DNA of 64,000 nucleotides. It comes from an uncultured Alphaproteobacteria bacterium (GTDB taxonomy: Bacteria; Pseudomonadota; Alphaproteobacteria; HIMB59). This document shows, one piece after another, positions 60,181-64,000 of the stretch. Under the pieces are notes generated by a model, which saw nothing but the letters and a program-made list of their open reading frames with translations, had not been told where the DNA came from and made no database searches. Position numbers and translations under genes: made by a program. Position 1 is the first letter of the stretch, and the number at the start of each line of letters is the position of its first letter. The stretch lies in assembly GCA_902611415.1 (NCBI GenBank), contig CACLZM010000005.1, positions 1-64,000 of the forward strand, written 5' to 3'.

Positions 60181-61878
60181 ATGAAAGACTCACAAAGTAA
60201 GATTCATCCAGGTTCTGGTAGAAGAAAAGCATTAGAATTCAACAAGGGTCGCCAAAGTGATGACCAGTCAATTGATGATCTTAAAAACCTTATACCTAAT
60301 GAATATTTTAGACAAAGGGATATGCTTATCGAAAGTCTTCACTTAATTCAAGATCAGTATAAATGTCTAAAACCAAGACATTTAACAGCATTGTCCGAAT
60401 TAACAAATTTACCTTTAACTGAAATTTACGAAACAGCATCATTTTATGCTCACTTTGATATTTATAAAGATGATGATATTAGCCCACCTGAAACAACAAT
60501 TAGAGTTTGTGATGGTATTACATGTGAGATGAACGGATGCAAAACTTTAGAAAAAAATTTAAGTGAAAATGTATCTTCTAATGTGAGAGTAGTTAGAGCG
60601 CCTTGTATGGGAAGGTGCCACCAAGCACCAGTGGTTGAAGTAGGAAAAAAACATTTTGTAAACGCAGATGTAAGTGTAGTTCAAAAAGCCTTAGAGGAGC
60701 AAGATATAAAACCAGTTATACCAAATTACATCACCTATGACGATTATGTAAAAAATGGTGGATATAAAATTCTAAAAGATTGTATTGAAAATAAAAAAGA
60801 CCCAATGAAGCTCATAGAAGAAATGGAGCAATCAGGTTTGAGAGGTCTTGGTGGTGCAGGATTTCCAACTGGCAGAAAATGGAGATTTGTCAGAGCAGAA
60901 AATAAACCCAGATTAATGGCAATTAATGGTGATGAGGGTGAACCAGGAACATTTAAAGACCATCATTATCTTACAAGAGATCCTCATAGATTCCTTGAGG
61001 GAATGTTAATAGCTGCATGGGTAGTTGAGGCAACAGATGTATATATATACATGCGAGATGAGTACCCTGACGTAATAAAGTTTTTAAAGAAAGAAATAAA
61101 AATTTTAGAAGAAAAAAATTTAAATATAAAAACAAGAATTCATTTTAGAAGAGGTGCTGGTGCTTACATTTGTGGTGAAGAGTCATCAATGTTAGAAAGT
61201 TTAGAGGGTAAAAGAGGCTTACCTAGACATAAACCCCCATTCCCATCCCAAGTGGGACTGTTCGGTAGACCAACACTAATTCACAATGTCGAAACAGTTT
61301 TTTGGGTAAGAGAGATTTTAGAAAAAGGTGCTGTCTGGTTTAGTAGTCATGGTCTCAACGGTAGAAAAGGTCTAAGAACTTACTCCGTATCGGGAAGAGT
61401 AAAAAACCCAGGTGTAAAGCTTGCTCCAGCAGGGATCACAATAAAACAACTTATTGACGAATATTGTGGTGGTATACAAGAGGGACATACATTTAAAGCA
61501 TACTTACCTGGAGGAGCCTCTGGAGGAATACTTCCTGCAAAATTAAATAATATTCCCCTTGATTTCGACACGCTACAAGAGCATGGATGTTTTATTGGTT
61601 CAGCTGCTGTAGTCGTTTTATCTGACAAAGATAACATGAAAGATATAGCAAAAAATTTAATGTTCTTTTTTCATGATGAAAGTTGTGGTCAATGTACTCC
61701 TTGCAGAAATGGAACTGAAAAAGCTCTTAAACTTATGAACCAATCCTCTTGGGATGTAGACCTTTTAAAAGAATTATCATCTGCAATGATGGACGCCTCT
61801 ATATGTGGTTTAGGACAAGCTGCTCCAAATCCAATGCTTTCTGTTATTAAACACTTCCCAGAGGAGGTAACCAACTAA
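60181..61878 (+). CDS. formate dehydrogenase beta subunit, fused NuoE-NuoF type
   Basis: A 565-residue diaphorase subunit that passes electrons from formate oxidation to NAD. Residues about 30-175 form a NuoE-like thioredoxin domain with [2Fe-2S] ligands C110, C115, C142 and C146. The rest is NuoF-like, with the FMN/NADH region 'RGLGGAGFPTGRKWRFV', 'NGDEGEPGTFKD' and 'GAGAYICGEESSML', then the [4Fe-4S] ligands C502, C505, C508 and C542 ('CGQCTPC' and 'ICGLG'). In FdsGBA enzymes these are two proteins; the fusion resembles Fdh1B of Methylobacterium. Its TAA shares one base with the next ATG (TAATG). Confidence 0.93.
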   Translation: MKDSQSKIHPGSGRRKALEFNKGRQSDDQSIDDLKNLIPNEYFRQRDMLIESLHLIQDQYKCLKPRHLTALSELTNLPLTEIYETASFYAHFDIYKDDDISPPETTIRVCDGITCEMNGCKTLEKNLSENVSSNVRVVRAPCMGRCHQAPVVEVGKKHFVNADVSVVQKALEEQDIKPVIPNYITYDDYVKNGGYKILKDCIENKKDPMKLIEEMEQSGLRGLGGAGFPTGRKWRFVRAENKPRLMAINGDEGEPGTFKDHHYLTRDPHRFLEGMLIAAWVVEATDVYIYMRDEYPDVIKFLKKEIKILEEKNLNIKTRIHFRRGAGAYICGEESSMLESLEGKRGLPRHKPPFPSQVGLFGRPTLIHNVETVFWVREILEKGAVWFSSHGLNGRKGLRTYSVSGRVKNPGVKLAPAGITIKQLIDEYCGGIQEGHTFKAYLPGGASGGILPAKLNNIPLDFDTLQEHGCFIGSAAVVVLSDKDNMKDIAKNLMFFFHDESCGQCTPCRNGTEKALKLMNQSSWDVDLLKELSSAMMDASICGLGQAAPNPMLSVIKHFPEEVTN

Positions 61879-64000
61879 TGTCAGATAATATTAAATTTAA
61901 AATTGACGGTAACGAATATGTAGCCAACAAAGATGAGTCGATTTGGGATGTCGCAAAAAAAAATAACATTGATATCCCTCATCTCTGTTACTCACCTGAG
62001 CCAGGTTACCGTGCAGATGGAAATTGTAGAGCATGTATGGTTGAAATTAAAGGGGAGAGAACTCTTGCAGCGTCGTGTATTCGTAAACCTACTGAAGGCA
62101 TGGAGGTTACAGTTAACTCCACTAGAGCAGAAAAATCTCGTTCTATGGTTTTTGAACTTCTTGTGTCTGATCAACCAGAAAAAAATAATTCTCCTGACCC
62201 TGAGTCAAAGTTTTGGAATTGGTCTGAAAAATTAGGTATTAGTGATAGTCGTTTTCCAAGTAAAGATAAAATAGAGTTAGACAGATCTCATAAAGCGATG
62301 AGTGTTAATTTAGATGCATGTATAAATTGTAATTTATGTGTTAGAGCTTGCCGTGAAGTACAAGTAAACGACGTAATCGGAATGGCCTACAGAGGATCAA
62401 CAGCGAAGGTTATATTTGATTTAGATGACCCAATGGGTAATAGTACTTGTGTTGCTTGTGGAGAATGTGTCCAAGCTTGTCCAACAGGAGCATTAATGGA
62501 GTCCTCCTTAGTTGATAATGAGGGGAAAAGAGACTCTTATTCAGATAAAGTAGTAGAGAGTGTTTGTCCTTATTGTGGTGTAGGATGTCAAACTGAAGTA
62601 CACGTAAAAGACGATAAAATATTGTACGTTGATGGTAAAAACGGGCCTGCGAATGAAAATAGATTATGTGTAAAGGGTAGATTTGGTTTTGATTATATCA
62701 ATCATGATGGAAGGCTTACTAAACCTTTAGTTAGAAAACCCGGTGTTGAAAAAGATCCAAATCTTGAGATTAAAGATGCTGATATCTATGATTATTTTGA
62801 AGAGACTACTTGGGAAGACGCAATTGAAAGAGCTTCATCTGGTCTTTTAAATTTAAAAGAGGATCATGGACCAAAAAGTTTAGCAGGTTTTGGTTCAGCT
62901 AAGTGTTCTAATGAGGAAGCTTACTTATTTCAAAAATTGGTAAGAGTTGGCTTTGGTTCAAATAACGTTGATCATTGTACTAGATTATGTCACGCATCTT
63001 CTGTTGCAGCACTAATGGAATGTGTAAACTCTGGAGCTGTATCAGCTCCTTTTATGTCAGCGTCTGATGCTGACTGTATCATTGTTATAGGTGCGAGGCC
63101 TACTGAAAACCATCCGGTTGCAGCAACATATTTAAAACGTGCAGCAAAAAGAGGGTCCAAGTTAGTTGTTATGGATCCAAGAAAACAAGGCTTAACAAAA
63201 CATGCCACATATAACTTACAATTTAAAGCGGGAACTGATGTTGCAATGCTCAACGCGCTTTTATTTACCATTGTTGATGAGAAACTTTATGATGAACAAT
63301 ATATTCAAGGACAAACAGAGGGCTTTGAAAAATTACAAGAAGAGATAAAAGATTTTTCACCTGAAAAAATGGAAGCTATTTGTGGCATCAAAGCTCAAGA
63401 GTTACGAGAAGTTGCCAGACTTTATGCTAAATCAGAGAGATCCATTATCTTTTGGGGCATGGGAGTATCACAACATGTGCATGGCACAGACAATGCTAGA
63501 TGTCTAATTGCTTTGGCTTTAACCACAGGACAGATTGGAAGAGAAGGCACAGGGTTACACCCTCTGAGAGGACAGAATAATGTTCAAGGTGCATCTGATG
63601 CTGGATTAATTCCAATGGTTTTTCCTGATTACCAGTCAGTTGAAGATGGGAGTATCCATCAAAAATATGAAAATTTTTGGAAGACAGGTCTTGATGATAA
63701 AAAAGGTTTAACCGTAGTTGAAGTTATTAACAAAATTTTAGAAGATAAAATTAAAGGTATGTATATTATGGGCGAAAACCCTGCAATGTCAGATCCTGAT
63801 CAAAATCATGCCAGAGCAGCATTAGCTAAATTAGACCATTTAGTTGTTCAAGATATTTTCATGACTGAAACAGCCTGGCATGCAGATGTAATATTACCTT
63901 CATCAGCCCATGCTGAAAAAACTGGAACTTATACAAATACTAACAGACAAGTTCAATTAGGTCGTCAAGCAGTACCGCCTCCTGGTTCAGCGAGACAAGA
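61878..64000 (+). CDS. formate dehydrogenase alpha subunit (partial, 3' end missing)
   Basis: At least 707 codons run open to the right edge. The N-terminal [2Fe-2S] ferredoxin domain has 'PHLCYSPEPGYRADGNCRAC'. Two [4Fe-4S] motifs follow, 'CINCNLCVRACR' and 'CVACGECVQACP'. The catalytic domain starts with 'CPYCGVGC', the ligands of another cluster, and holds the bis-MGD site. The metal-ligand Cys is C371 with His 372 in 'HCTRLCHASSVAAL', so this is a Cys, not selenocysteine, enzyme. The NuoG-type H-x3-C-x2-C-x5-C cluster motif expected after the ferredoxin domain is absent; that place reads 'SDQPEKNNSPDPESKFWNW'. It oxidises formate to CO2. Confidence 0.95.
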   Translation, partial: MSDNIKFKIDGNEYVANKDESIWDVAKKNNIDIPHLCYSPEPGYRADGNCRACMVEIKGERTLAASCIRKPTEGMEVTVNSTRAEKSRSMVFELLVSDQPEKNNSPDPESKFWNWSEKLGISDSRFPSKDKIELDRSHKAMSVNLDACINCNLCVRACREVQVNDVIGMAYRGSTAKVIFDLDDPMGNSTCVACGECVQACPTGALMESSLVDNEGKRDSYSDKVVESVCPYCGVGCQTEVHVKDDKILYVDGKNGPANENRLCVKGRFGFDYINHDGRLTKPLVRKPGVEKDPNLEIKDADIYDYFEETTWEDAIERASSGLLNLKEDHGPKSLAGFGSAKCSNEEAYLFQKLVRVGFGSNNVDHCTRLCHASSVAALMECVNSGAVSAPFMSASDADCIIVIGARPTENHPVAATYLKRAAKRGSKLVVMDPRKQGLTKHATYNLQFKAGTDVAMLNALLFTIVDEKLYDEQYIQGQTEGFEKLQEEIKDFSPEKMEAICGIKAQELREVARLYAKSERSIIFWGMGVSQHVHGTDNARCLIALALTTGQIGREGTGLHPLRGQNNVQGASDAGLIPMVFPDYQSVEDGSIHQKYENFWKTGLDDKKGLTVVEVINKILEDKIKGMYIMGENPAMSDPDQNHARAALAKLDHLVVQDIFMTETAWHADVILPSSAHAEKTGTYTNTNRQVQLGRQAVPPPGSARQ

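Noticed and set aside
61933..62235. 100-codon plus-strand frame inside the formate dehydrogenase alpha gene
   Set aside because: It lies out of frame within the ferredoxin and cluster region of the alpha subunit, whose own frame shows all conserved cysteines.

Overview
This is 64 kb of gene-dense, very AT-rich (visually about 30% GC) bacterial chromosome. Nearly everything reads as the core genome of a streamlined Alphaproteobacterium, probably a free-living planktonic lineage of the SAR11/HIMB59 kind; that placement is inference from composition, compactness and gene order, not from a phylogeny. Supporting signs are the alphaproteobacterial families DUF4167, ELM1 and Alph_Pro_TM (TIGR02186), the order carA-carB-greA divergent from yqeY-dnaG-rpoD, the order amidase-rnpB-mraZ, and the trio HDAC-xseB-dxs. 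An outer membrane is implied by BamD, MlaA/MlaC and a PagL-like beta-barrel. I see no phage, insertion sequence, CRISPR array or defence island.

Layout. 1-4938 (+): end of an unidentified gene, ispG, hisS, prfA, prmC, DUF4167. 4935-10474: M23 endopeptidase, Gate-domain membrane protein, 2H phosphoesterase (DUF1045), DsbA-like protein, MurJ, then tRNA-Val. 10642-14500: PagL-like protein, a MotA/OmpA-type envelope motor pair, cyclophilin, SufE and a short L36 gene. 14503-21894 (-): carA, carB, greA, ELM1, 2OG-Fe(II) oxygenase, trxB. 21938-26153 (+): yqeY, dnaG, rpoD and a CAT-anticodon tRNA. 26170-31281: mlaA/mlaC (-), UvrD helicase and aminopeptidase P (+). 31264-35778 (-): bamD, recN, ligA. 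35781-45936 (+): amidase, RNase P RNA, and the division/cell-wall cluster from mraZ to ftsW. 45908-49591 (+): a glutamine amidotransferase, HDAC-like hydrolase, xseB, dxs. 49583-55352: mostly minus-strand aroC, fabI, a nucleotidyltransferase, pyrE, DUF2256, Usp, TIGR02186 and TauE/SafE, with pdxH on plus. 55397-64000: a reductase, molybdenum cofactor genes (mobA, fdhD, mobB, moeA), tusA, a LysR regulator, and an NAD-linked formate dehydrogenase whose large subunit runs off the window.

How the genes work together. Three physiological blocks stand out: peptidoglycan synthesis, lipid II flipping and remodelling (mraZ-ftsW, MurJ, M23 peptidase, amidase); information processing (hisS, prfA, prmC, dnaG, rpoD, greA, rnpB, ligA, recN, uvrD); and a formate-oxidation island where cofactor synthesis, sulfur insertion (FdhD, possibly TusA), regulation (LysR) and enzyme sit together.

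The most notable points are: the division cluster is cut after ftsW, and its usual distal tail (bamD-recN-ligA) lies inverted upstream of rnpB-mraZ; three 10-bp-phased MraZ-box-like repeats lie just before mraZ; a DUF2256 gene has no normal start codon and follows the Usp stop codon in the same frame; tRNA-Val carries C at the normally invariant U33; DnaG has lost three of four zinc ligands; and the formate dehydrogenase is a two-subunit fused-NuoEF type lacking the His-ligated cluster motif. I did not find a clearly new multi-gene system.
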